A stretch of DNA of 64,000 bases from Hymenoscyphus infarciens (Eukaryota; Ascomycota; Leotiomycetes; Helotiales; Helotiaceae). Both the position numbers and the translations under genes were made by a program. This document shows positions 34,751 to 45,066 of the stretch, one piece after another. The DNA lies in contig LLCB01000040.1 of assembly GCA_001414345.1 (NCBI GenBank), positions 186,001 to 250,000 of the forward strand, given 5' to 3'. A model generated the notes under the pieces. That model saw only the letters and a program-made list of their open reading frames with translations, did no database searches and was not told where the DNA came from. Each line of letters begins with the position of its first letter. The first letter of the stretch is position 1.

Positions 34751-35730
34751 GAGTTGTATTTATATGTGAATACCTACTTTAAGGGTAACGGTTTCGTCTT
34801 AGCGTTTTGTCTTTCAATAATACGCCAGTATTTCCTTTTCTCTAGGTTCTTGATATCGAGCTCCGATTCATCTTTGAAGTGCTCGGGGTTAGGATAGAAG
34901 AAGAGGCCAAGTAAATCGTTATTGATATAGTATTAAACAATAGGTAAATGAAATACTAAGAAGAAGTATCGACCTTATTCTAGTGGTAATTGTATATCTT
35001 TTATTTAGTGTATAAGCCATTTATAACCAAGGGTTTTCTGATTGTATGCTTGTAAGTAAAGATAGCGGAGTTTACCTAGGCTGAAGGAAAATATCCACGT
35101 AGCGCCAAGAGGCTGGGAAATTTGGAGCGCTGCAATGTAGGTTACCTACAAAAAGTCCTAGTTCAGAAATTCCGATCACTCCGCGTGAGGTTATTGGCAG
35201 TTAACCTACAAGTAGCTGGACAAAAAACCATTGATCCCTTGCTATTGGTAGGTTACCTACGAAGAGCAGTGCAAATAAAGGAGACAATGTCAAGACACCA
35301 GAACTAGAGACCAATAAGTATAGTACCTGATTCTACTTTAGTTACTCTACTCGTTGCGTCCTTATTTTGCCCCCCGTTCTCGGCCTCGACAGTGAGCAGG
35401 CTCGAGGCAGTCGAAAACGGATGATAGTACAGATAACAGCGTGTTAGTTTCAAGATAAGACTTCTTAGGTATTAAATTTCTGATTTAGAGTCTATTTACT
35501 AACTCGAAAGAGGAAAGAGAATAAGCTGAGAGTGGCATTTTTGTGTCTGTTAATTTACAACAATAGAAGTACAAGTTTTCCTACAAGGTGTGGTTTGTTG
35601 TAGATTTACAAACTCCATATTCCATGCCCCCCTATGACTTTTTGAGAAATTCCCTTTCCCAGCAGGCCAGCCAGACCCAAAGCCCGGCCAAAAGTTGTAC
35701 AATCATTTCTTCTCCTTCATACACCATATC
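34751..35730. other. Non-coding region with repeated GTAGGTTACCTAC motifs
   Basis: No gene is supported. GTAGGTTACCTAC occurs at 35137-35149 and 35248-35260, with a related GTTAACCTAC at 35200-35209; each is nearly palindromic. The right end includes the 3' untranslated region of the tuf gene. Confidence 0.5.
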
Positions 35731-37177
35731 TTACTTGATGATACGAGTCACCAATCCAGTTGCGACGGTTCGTCCTCCCTCACGGATGTTGAAACGTTGA
35801 CCAGCTTCAACAGCAATTGGGTGGTGAATCTCACATCTCATCTCGACGTTATCACCTGGCATAACCATCTTGGAGTCTAAATCCTCGGTTCCCTCAGGCC
35901 AGAAGAGGGCACAAGCCTCATCAGCGGTTCTCAAGAACATCTGTGGTCGGTAGTTGTTCATGAATCCAGTGTGACGTCCACCCTCCTCCTTGCTGAGAAC
36001 ATACATGGAAACGAGGAACTCCTTGTGTGCCTTGGTAACTCCTGGCTTGGAGATGACCATTCCACGCTTGACATCTTCGCGCTTAATTCCTCGGAGGAGG
36101 AGACCGGAGTTGTCACCTGCTTGGGAGGTTTCGCACGACTTCTTGAAGGTTTCGATGTCGGTGACCTTGGTTCGGAGTGGGGTTTCGCCTTTTCCTACGA
36201 GCTCGACTTCCTCATCTCTCTTTAATGTTCCTCGCTCGACACGACCGGATACGACTGTTCCACGACCTGGGATGGAGAAGACATCCTCGACGGACATGAG
36301 GAAAGGTTTGTCGAGATCTCTCTGTGGGGTTGGGATCCAACTATCGACAGCAGCGAGTAACTCATCAATCTTCTCCTCACCAATCTCGGGTCTGCGTCCC
36401 TCCAAAGCGCAGAGTGCGGAACCGAGAATGATTGGTGTCTCATCTCCCTCAAATCCATATGTAGTTAACAACTCACGCATCTCCATCTCAACCAACTCCA
36501 ACATTTCTGGATCCTCGAGAGCATCAACCTTGTTCACGAAAACAACACACTTCTGGATACCGACCTGACGAGCGAGCAGGAGATGCTCTCTTGTCTGTGG
36601 CATTTGTCCATCGGAGGCGGCGACCACGATTACTGCTCCATCCATGTTGGCAGCACCAGTAATCATATTCTTAATGTAATCGGCGTGACCGGGACAATCG
36701 ACGTGGGAGTAATGTTTGTTTTCCGTCGAGTACTCGACGTGTGCCGTTGAGATTGTGATACCACGCTTTCGCTCTTCGGGGGCTTTATCAATTGCTCCAT
36801 AATCCAAGAAATTTGCGAATCCCTTCTCTGCCTGTCGCTTTGTGATAGCTGCTGTTAATGTAGTCTGTTGATAGTCAGTGTCGGGCACTTCGGCATCCAA
36901 GTCTCGAGTCCAAATACCTTTCCGTGATCGACGTGACCAATTGTACCTATTCCCTATTAGCAAGAGCTCAAAGATCAGCTGCGAAGATGCGCAAACCAAT
37001 ATTAACATGAGGTTTCGACCGCTCGAATGCGGTGGCGTATGTTCGTGCAGTGTTCAACACGGCAGCTCCTTTTTGGCCTCTCAGAGCATGTTGAAGCGGG
37101 CTAACGGTGGAACCTTGCAGCCATGATGACCGCGCGGTTCTAAGGAAAGGAGTGACTGATCGCGCGAATGCCGGCAT
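35731..37177 (-). CDS. TUF1: Mitochondrial translation elongation factor Tu
   Basis: Model: exons 37177-36997, 36946-36918 (29 bp) and 36864-35731; introns 50 and 53 bp; 447 aa, normal for a fungal mitochondrial EF-Tu. The Arg/Ser/Ala-rich first ~48 residues, with few acidic residues, look like a mitochondrial import sequence ([18 protein letters not shown] precedes the GTPase domain). GTPase motifs: GHVDHGKT (G1, about 64-71, assembled across intron 2), DCPGH (G3), NKVD (G4) and SAL (G5). Domains II and III follow to the end ([14 protein letters not shown] near the C-terminus). It delivers aminoacyl-tRNA to the mitochondrial ribosome. Both introns cut the region around the P-loop. Intact, and the best-supported gene here. 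Confidence 0.97.
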
Positions 37178-37739
37178 TGTGAATTGAGGTGATGGCGAGC
37201 TGGAGGGATGGGGGGGAATAGGGAGGAATGGAAAGTTGTATGGATAGGAGGGAAATTTATTTTTTAGCGCATGTTTCTGTCGGCCCGGCATTCGGGTCGG
37301 GTCGCTGTCAGGTGATCCGCCCCTTTTTGGCTCCCGAGGTCCACTCGGCGGTCCTCCATACAAACACACTGAATTTCAAATATATTTTCCTGAGATTTCG
37401 ATCCGTATTACAGAATAGTTATTTTGAACGCGGTGCTACTTTTCCGGTATTCATAGTGAATCCGACCGGCCCACACAAGCACCCCAGAATACGAGGCTTA
37501 TGTTTCCCATAGACCCAATCTATCCAGCCAGCCAGAAGCTCTAGTCGCTCATAGATATACTCAACAAGCAACCACAAACTTACTTTTTAAGTTGACTCGG
37601 TATGTGGGGATGTCTAAGTCCTACAAGGTAGGAAAATACTGGTACTATACAAAATACACACAAACTCACGTCGTCCGATTCATTGCCTTTAACCACGCGC
37701 CTCGTGGATCCCATCATATCGATTCGCCAGCCGCTATGT
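37178..37739. promoter_or_regulatory. Upstream region of the mitochondrial EF-Tu gene
   Basis: About 560 bp between the EF-Tu start and the stop of the upstream hydrolase gene on the same strand. It must hold the EF-Tu promoter. No coding frame or specific motif is supported. Confidence 0.4.
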
Positions 37740-40104
37740 TTATTCCTTATGAACCTCATTCATATAAGCCCGTTCAACCACTTCCAAATCCAACCCACTC
37801 AACCCCCCATTCTGTAACCCCTGTCCCCAAAACTTCGCCTCCTTATAAAAAGCCCTCTGCATATCAACAGCTGCACTCAAAACCTCAACCTCTTTATCCT
37901 CAAGCCCCTTCCTCTCGGCCTTCACATCAGGGTCGCCAAACCGGTGAAACGGCCACTCGTCAGCCTCACATATCTCCCACTTCTCCCCTTTCACAGGAAC
38001 AGCAGGCACCTTCCCCTCTCTAAAATAATCCCGTACCTTACCAATAGTACATCTAGAAACAGCAGCTAAAGTACAATGGCCCTCTGATTTCTGCTCAATG
38101 AGACCCGCGTCTTTGAATTTCCCTGCCATTTTGAATGCCGCATGGAGGGGAGTCACGGGATCAGCGGTATTCCCGATGAAGAGTAAGGGGAAAGATGTTT
38201 TTATGGGTTTAGGATTGCGTGCTGGATTGTCATCCCAGCGCATGGGAGGGTCTATTGCTTCTATACCCCAGCCGTCGCAGCCGATCATGAGGGTCATCCA
38301 AACATCGGCCCATGAAGAAGTGTTGGCGAGATCTTCGTAGAAAACTTGGAGGTTTGGGATTGTTTCGTTGAGCTGGTTGTGTTAGGAGTCAAGTTCACGG
38401 AGAGGGTGAGTCGGTGAACTTACGACGTATCTCTTGTCGCTACACATGATTGCATTTTGTGCTTCATTTGGATAAGACATCGCCGGTAATGGAGAGCCAC
38501 AAAAAGGCTGTATATCTAACCCAAACTTGAAAATCTGTTCTAAGATATCGTACGATCCCCGATAAATCAAGTCTGCAACCATAGCTAAAATGTGGAAGGT
38601 TGATGTAGGCGAATATAGGATAGCGAATGTGAGCATCCTAAGATCTTCATAGGTAATGATAACTGGAGCCTTGAAATTTGTGTCGATGAGTGTGATGGGG
38701 TTTTCCTTAACGTTGGTCATGATTTCTTGGAAACGATTTTCTACATCTTCAGCAGAATCTCCTGCCCTCCAAAGCGCGCATCTTCCGGCTGCTTGGTGAC
38801 AGTATTTGGAGAAGGAATTGAAAACTGCGTCTGTATCTCGAAGACTTCCTTTCCATACTGGGCCAACGTAATGGTCGGCATCGACAACACCGTCAAGTAC
38901 TACGCGACCAACTCTGTCTGGAAACATCGACGCAAAGGTAGCTCCAAGAAGGGTCTGAAAATGGTTAGCTCAATCTGAAAGATTTGAAGAGATCAGACGT
39001 ACTCCATAACTAAAACCCCAATAAACCAACTTGCCCTTGGTGTCGAGGTTGGTAGTATCTCCCGATGTGGTCTCATCCTTGGTGTTGACAACCACTTCAT
39101 CGTCCCCACCCAAACTCTCAGTCCATTCATCCCAAGCATCAATAATGCTGAGCATATCCTGAGCAACGGTAGGCGTACTCAAATGTCTGAAAATACTATC
39201 ATTTCCCTTTAAAGCATCCTTCTGCTCACAAAGTCTTGCAGTAGCCCTCGCTCTCACATCGAATTTCTGCATAGCCTGGTCACTGGAATTCACATTCCCA
39301 ATCTCTCTTCCAGAAACAGCCCACATTGATCGATGAAAGGCACCGGTAACATAGTCCTCCTCCTCGTGATCATCCTCAATCGGAAACGAGAAACAATCAG
39401 CACGTGGGGTGGTGGCAGCAATTCCTCGGGGATCAAACCCAATGACATCTTGGTCTGCACCAACAATTGCTTGCAATGATTTTCCAAGGATGAGTGCGGT
39501 CATTGTTCCTGAGCCTCCAGGACCCCCAGGGTTAATCAAGAGAGGAGAGCTTGAATATGGCTGTGACCCAGTATGGATTCCTGGTGCTAGTACCAGTGCG
39601 ATGTGAACCTTGGGATTATTCGATGAAGCATTCAAGGGGCGGTGATAATCCATGGCAACTGTTAGACGGGCGCATTTGTATGTTCCGATATCTCTGTAAC
39701 ATGGATGCCATTCGAGTTTCTCGCTGGGAGTAATCTGTAGAATTGTTAGTCGTGGGAGGATGCGATTTGGAAATTCGGCGTACTTCGTCAAATGACCAGC
39801 TGGTGGCATCGCTGTCATCCTCCTGTTTATTGAATGAAAGAAGACCGGGGATCGTAAAAAGCGACCACCACGAGAATAAAAGAATTGCGACGAAGATACC
39901 CAACGCTCGAGGCCGACGCGTGGAGATGGGTCTTCGCTTGAAACCATCGCCTGTACATGTAAGACCATTACTCTCGCTCATATTTATTCGTACTCGATCT
40001 CTGTTTCTGGATGCATCCCGAATCTCAGACGTAGCGTCCTCATAATAGCCTGCTGCACTGAGAAGTCTAGTCTTCTCATCGATAGCCTCGTTGATTCGGG
40101 CCAT
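37740..40104 (-). CDS. Membrane-anchored alpha/beta hydrolase, TAP-like peptidase (S33 family)
   Basis: Model: exons 40104-39784, 39734-39003, 38954-38424, 38372-37740; introns 49, 48 and 51 bp, all phase 0; 738 aa. The N-terminal cytoplasmic stretch is followed by one helix at about 67-89 (ALGIFVAILLFSWW core), giving a type II topology. The hydrolase domain has the oxyanion-hole segment LLINPGGPGGSG, DVIGFDPRG, nucleophile elbow GFSYGT (Ser349, assembled across intron 2), Asp599 in LLFIGNTADPVTPLH, and His627 in EGHC. The C-terminal part matches the TAP_C domain of tripeptidyl-aminopeptidase-like enzymes. The family removes short peptides from N-termini; the substrate here is unknown. An ATG farther upstream (40206) is in frame, but 40104 gives a more usual start. 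The full catalytic triad is present. Confidence 0.92.
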
Positions 40105-41155
40105 CTTTGGTACCTCTGGGAATATGATCGCGAATTTCAACCTGGAAGTCCAGCGACGAGGAAAACAAAAGGAATTATGAAAATAAGAAACGCTCGCTGA
40201 GCTCAAGGAGATGTCAAGAACTGTAGAGACTACGACAGTCTATTCTGTCTTGTTGTTGGTTACGTAGGTCGCGATGCACGAGGGCATCAACAACGTTCTG
40301 AAGGCAGCCAAATGCGTCAGCTGGACACCACCAGGGAGGGACATTCTCACCGACGCTTACCGCGCTAGGATAGGATGTGAATGTGCCGCCTTCAAAAAGT
40401 GTAGTGACTGCGCGGCACCTTCTTAAAAGGTCAGAGATATATCAATAGAGCCAGTGAGCTGCGCGGTGTGCGAGAAATGCCCTTGATTTGAAGTGTTTCA
40501 TGTCGTCATTGAGGCCGGGAATCGCATCAATTAGTTGCAGGAGGGGTTTGCATGGGTTTCGGATTCGGCGCGTGATTCTATTTTCTCCTTCAAATTCTTA
40601 GAGTTGATCGAGTTGAATAGAGCTTCTCGTAGAACAGTAGATGACTCTGATTTTAATTCTAATCTTGCCCTGTTTACCGCAAGAAAATGCAAGATTGGGA
40701 TGTCTATCACGTGCCTTCAGCCCTTTTCCATGTCTTGGAAATTGTGCTTCGACAATATCAGTCATCTCAGTCATCTCTTTTCTATTCTATACAGGCCAGT
40801 CGGGCATCTCTCAGAGTGATTCTGGCTTATACTCTGGTACTCCTGGATGTGATTCATACCCAGGGGTACTCTACTGGACCAGATGCCTGGGATTTCCCAT
40901 TTTACCTAGGTAGTCTTTAAGTTCAAGCAATAGAAGGAAGAATACCTTTTTGTCAGCGGTATTTATCCCCAGCAGAGACTGAAGAAAAGGGAAAGAAGTA
41001 CCTTAGGTACTCCAGATTCAAAAAGATTCAACTCGGAAAATTGAGGATACCTGAGAAGCTAAATGCGTAATGCATGTGTTTGATTGAAATTCTGCATCTG
41101 CTCGCCAGTCTCGAAGATTCGATTCTTCTAAAGACTATTTTCTCTGCCTTCAGGA
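40105..41155. other. Intergenic region upstream of the hydrolase gene
   Basis: About 1.05 kb that includes the promoter of the minus-strand hydrolase. ORFs around 40.5-40.9 kb have no motif and overlap in several frames. Nothing else is recognisable. Confidence 0.4.
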
Positions 41156-42021
41156 ATGATGGTGGAATTTTCAACCTCCTTTCTGGGCACGGGTAGAATC
41201 CACCCATTATCACCAGTTTCTTTAAGAGAGAAAGTTCACTTGTCAATGAATTTCCTTCCAAACCAACTACTTGAGCAGTCGCTCCGGCAACGAAGGGAAA
41301 ATAGAAAAACGAATCGCAAAATACCGAGAAATACGATCGGCGCTAAGAAAATGTCGGAAGCAGGAGAACCAATGCCAGAAACAGAATACATGAATGCCGA
41401 GGAACTTCTGGAAAGTCTCCGGCGCGAGATAGCCCGACTGCAGTTCTGTTGAGGTGGCAGCGTCCCCATTCAACGGAGCCAAATGAAGGAGATCGATATG
41501 AATCATGGCGGAACGGCTAGCATTCGCTGGCCTCCCCTCCTGTCACGATTCGCTGGGACAATAGCCATGGCACAATTTCCAAAAGTAATTTGCCTACCGA
41601 GCCAGGATCTCAGGGACTTCATGAATTGGAAACAGACTGCAGGCTCGCAAGCCTTGGGCCAGATTATGTTTCTTCGTCGTTGGGCCCTGAGAAGATTTTC
41701 GAGGAAACGATTGATTGTATGGAAGCAAGCGCGTTTTCAACCACCTTCAATCCATACGATTTTGGTATTGTGGAAGCTGTGAAAACGGCATTGCTTCTTG
41801 GGGTGAGGCTATTCAAGAAGCATGGCAAGCTTATAGCGGAAGGGGAAAAAGAAACTTGGGGTGTTGTGGCGGTGTTCAAACTGCCCACGGGTTTGTGCAA
41901 TTTGAATGTAAGAAGGTCTTTCTGTTGGGTTTCTAGTTTAAACGGGACGCTGATACCACCTAGGTGCATACGAAAACTTTCACCCGGGAAGCAAACAATA
42001 ATGGCTGATGAGCGCTCCTGA
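41156..42021 (+). other. Possible hypothetical gene or gene relic with two coding-like segments
   Basis: Two segments have coding character. The first is 41156-41452 (ends in an acidic/helical run such as YMNAEELLESLRREIARLQF). The second spans about 41600-41910 (FEETIDCMEASAFSTTFNPY, then FGIVEAVKTALLLGVRLFKK and TWGVVAVFKLPTG). They are in different frames, and no fully convincing donor/acceptor pair links them; a GTTGAG...CTAG intron near 41447-41520 is possible. A GTAAGA site at 41908 may end the second segment. I recognise no family. It may be a small unknown protein or a decayed gene. Confidence 0.3.
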
Positions 42022-43884
42022 AATTAGCTTTGCTTCTCCGTGGTTGATTCTGACAGCTCGCCAGTTGACATTTACCTAATCCTGCTTGTTATGTTGCGTG
42101 CTACCTACATGTTTCCGTATGAGTCGGAAAAACCTCGAGTGATAGATGGCAGTAAGCGATTATTCCGCGTTTTTGCAAAGACCCCTTTCCTTCCTTCTAT
42201 TCTGGTTATAATATTCCACTTTCAGGTCTTGTGACAAGCACTCCCGACGGGCTCGATTCAAACTCTCGAAAGTCGCCGCTAGCTTAGTAGAGAGAGGGAG
42301 CGAAAATCGGTGTATCTTGTTCAGAGGTCAAGAGTGAGTTCCGGGGATAGAAACTTTTCATCTACTGTGGAGAAATGATGCTGCTCCAGTCGCGATGCGA
42401 CATTTTATCCATTCACAAAGAGTATGGGCATGAGGTTTATGTGGATCCAGTGCCAATAGTCAAGCGAGGTTCACCCATCGCTTGACTTCACTCCATAGCG
42501 AACTTCGCCTTCTAGTTACCTCCGAGGTACTCGCGTGCTTTTGTTTAATACCAAGTACCTATGGAATGTTTAATAGGAAATACTACAAGTAGTATGTATG
42601 GCTATAGTTGCGTCGCCAGGAATCTGATGTTTCCAGAAAGTCACAAAACACTAAAAGAAATTTGCTACGCCGTGGGATTGCATATACTTGAATAGGTGAT
42701 GTAAAACTCAAACTCCCACCTCCTGTAAAGAAATCAAACACCGAGCTGGTAGTTAAGCATCACAGCCAAAGTAGTTCACTCCCGACACCAAGGAGAGAAA
42801 ATTGACGCATCCTGGCTATACAGCTGTGGTAACGATGATTGCTTTCATTTTAGCAGCCAGGATTTATTGGAACTACAACCAAAAGTCAATTTTTTGTTTG
42901 GAGTCTGCTTCCTGTGAAGTAAGACCACGAACGGGTATAGTTTTTGGGGTAGGTCGCTTAAGATGAGCTACCATGATAAATATAAGGGTGGCTTATTTAC
43001 ACTTGGCTACGGACACGGACTGAGCCATTGTATTGAGAAAGCCCATAATTTCCGCTCTTTTATATCGACCAGAGCGATAATTCAATGCAACAATAAGATG
43101 TTCTGGAAACTACACTGTAATAGACATCCCACGAACCCACTCTTGTCGCCACACTACTTCTAAAACCGCTTAGCGCCACCGCTCCATTCTACCAAAAAGC
43201 ATGAGCAAAATACCGAGAAGACTTTACGAAAAATAGGTAAGAAGAAGTTGAGGTGGCAAAACCTGATTTCACACCCCCAGCGACCGCGAGGCAGTACTGA
43301 TGCGAGGGCCCCCGGGTTTTGTGCTACAATATAGCAATGTAACACACTCCAACTGAAGTTGGGTTGGATCTTCTCCGGCTGCTTTCGAGGTACATCGCCG
43401 GCTCGTTTCAGCCATAAGGCCTAATCTGGGCTTCGAGTCGATTGGTTCACGATGTGCCGGAATTTAGATATCTCTTGTGTGTGGAGTGGTGGGTCTTTCG
43501 CCTAATTCTCGGGGTTGAGGAAATAAACATATATGCGAAGGGGGTGTTATAAAGTAAGGGGAACCTGAGGCTACGATTCTTTAGAGTCACGTAGCTTAGT
43601 AATTGCTTTCGTGAAATTTAATAGGAAAACATGGTGATGCTTGATTTGATCAAAAGAAGAGTAATTTGTCTTATTCTGTGTCGGGGAGGTTGATTATTTG
43701 TCGCCTCGCTCCACCTGGGTTTGACGAAATTCTCTTCACCTCGAAACCAAAGCTTAAAAGCAGGCAAGTCTTGAACTCTATTATCATAACGCTGTTCCAT
43801 TAATTTTGTTCAAACTGCACACTCACACTCGTTAACCGCGGTGTTATTAGCGATCGAAAAGCGCTGCGGCCGGTGATTTTGTTA
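42022..43884. other. Gene-poor intergenic stretch
   Basis: About 1.9 kb with only short, motif-free ORFs on both strands. No tRNA or rRNA could be folded by eye; a weak TAGTTAAGC string near 42752 is not enough for a 5S call. Confidence 0.4.
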
Positions 43885-44310
43885 GGGCCTGTTTGGCTCG
43901 CATAAATTATTTACATGGGTATTTAACGAGATGTCCTGAATAGTAACCACGTATAAGTTGGTGCATATCATCAATTATTCCTTAATATATTGAGTAATCG
44001 TTTAGCTCGTAGTGTATATATTTTTAGTAAGTGGCATAGATAGGTGTCCTAGTAGTAAGAAAACATATATATATAAAGTTTTAAAGATTTACGCCTCTAG
44101 AGATCTAAATCTTTTTTTGGTGGTGTATATCCTATTTATATATGTACTAAGATATACGAGGTTAACCGAGGGCTTTGTATCACTTTTAAATATGTATGCT
44201 AAACACTAGTGTATATATGTAATTAGTGTATATATATATATATATATATATATATTACCTCCTGATTTTTGGTGGTGTATATCCTAGATATGTACGAGCC
44301 AAACAGGCCT
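43885..44310. mobile_element. MITE-like element, copy 1 (least RIP-damaged)
   Basis: Outer ends are inverted: GGCCTGTTTGGCTCG at the left and CGAGCCAAACAGGCC at the right. The 426-bp element has no coding capacity and contains a (TA)n run near 44230-44255. Its internal phrases TTTAAAGATTTA, TCTAAATCTTTTTTTGGTGGTG, TACCTCCTGATTTTT and GTATATCCTAGATAT recur in the copy at 51426-51806. Confidence 0.88.
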
Positions 44311-45066
44311 GGGCTGTGACGGCTTGCGGGGAGCACGTCTTCGTCTCAAAGATAGCGCTCCAGCTGTGATGTTTGAGATCAAGATTTACCCTAGTCACGT
44401 CATGATTGACACAGACACAGGGCAACCTGGAAGGGGTGCCACATGTGGCGGTGCATTTCCCCATATTTGAGGTGGCTGGGCTGGGAGCTATTTTCCCCAC
44501 CATGACATCTCGAACAGAACCTTTCCCACCTGATGACAGAGACGATCACGAGGCAAGACTCATGTCCATGCTGTCGGGTATGAATCAATCCAATGCATTT
44601 GTGCTCCTACGAGACGCAACGCGAGAACTTCACGAGAATGGTCACCGCTCCATCCAAAGATGCCTTGGTCAATGGGGTAGCTCCAGGTTTGATAACTTGG
44701 CACAGGAGAAGCTAAAACCAACCACTCGGTATTGTGCAATTCCTGTTCCACCAGTTCCACCAGTTCCACCAGTTAGATCTTCAACTTTCCAGGCATGTTT
44801 CGTCTCCCCGCAGCAAAAGGAGAGGCTAAGGGAGATCTGGTGATGTGCAGATGGGCTAGAGCAAACCAAGCTTGCGCCACAGACGACATCATTGACCAAC
44901 TGCCCCTCCTCCCCTTGTGGCTTTGTTGGTATATGAAGCTTCAGTACACTCCTGTTCTCTACCTTTTCCCACACAAACCACAATTTTTTCATCTGAATAC
45001 CCTCGATCAGATACTCATCAGTTCTCAATTCATATCAGCATTCCAAAACATCCTTGAAACGCAATC
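44311..45066. promoter_or_regulatory. Upstream region of the repeat-protein gene
   Basis: About 750 bp before the ATG at 45067. A short CCAGTTCCA triple repeat sits at 44748-44774. An ORF on the plus strand (44406-44843) has no recognisable motif and I do not call it. This interval should hold the promoter of the downstream gene. Confidence 0.35.

Noticed and set aside
42740..42800. Possible 5S rRNA (TAGTTAAGC followed by an AGTAGTT string)
   Set aside because: Only short stretches match; the expected 5' and 3' stem and the conserved middle segment are absent.
44406..44843. 145-codon plus-strand ORF upstream of the repeat-protein gene
   Set aside because: No motif, overlapping open frames on the other strand, and a simple CCAGTTCCA repeat inside; more likely promoter/leader.
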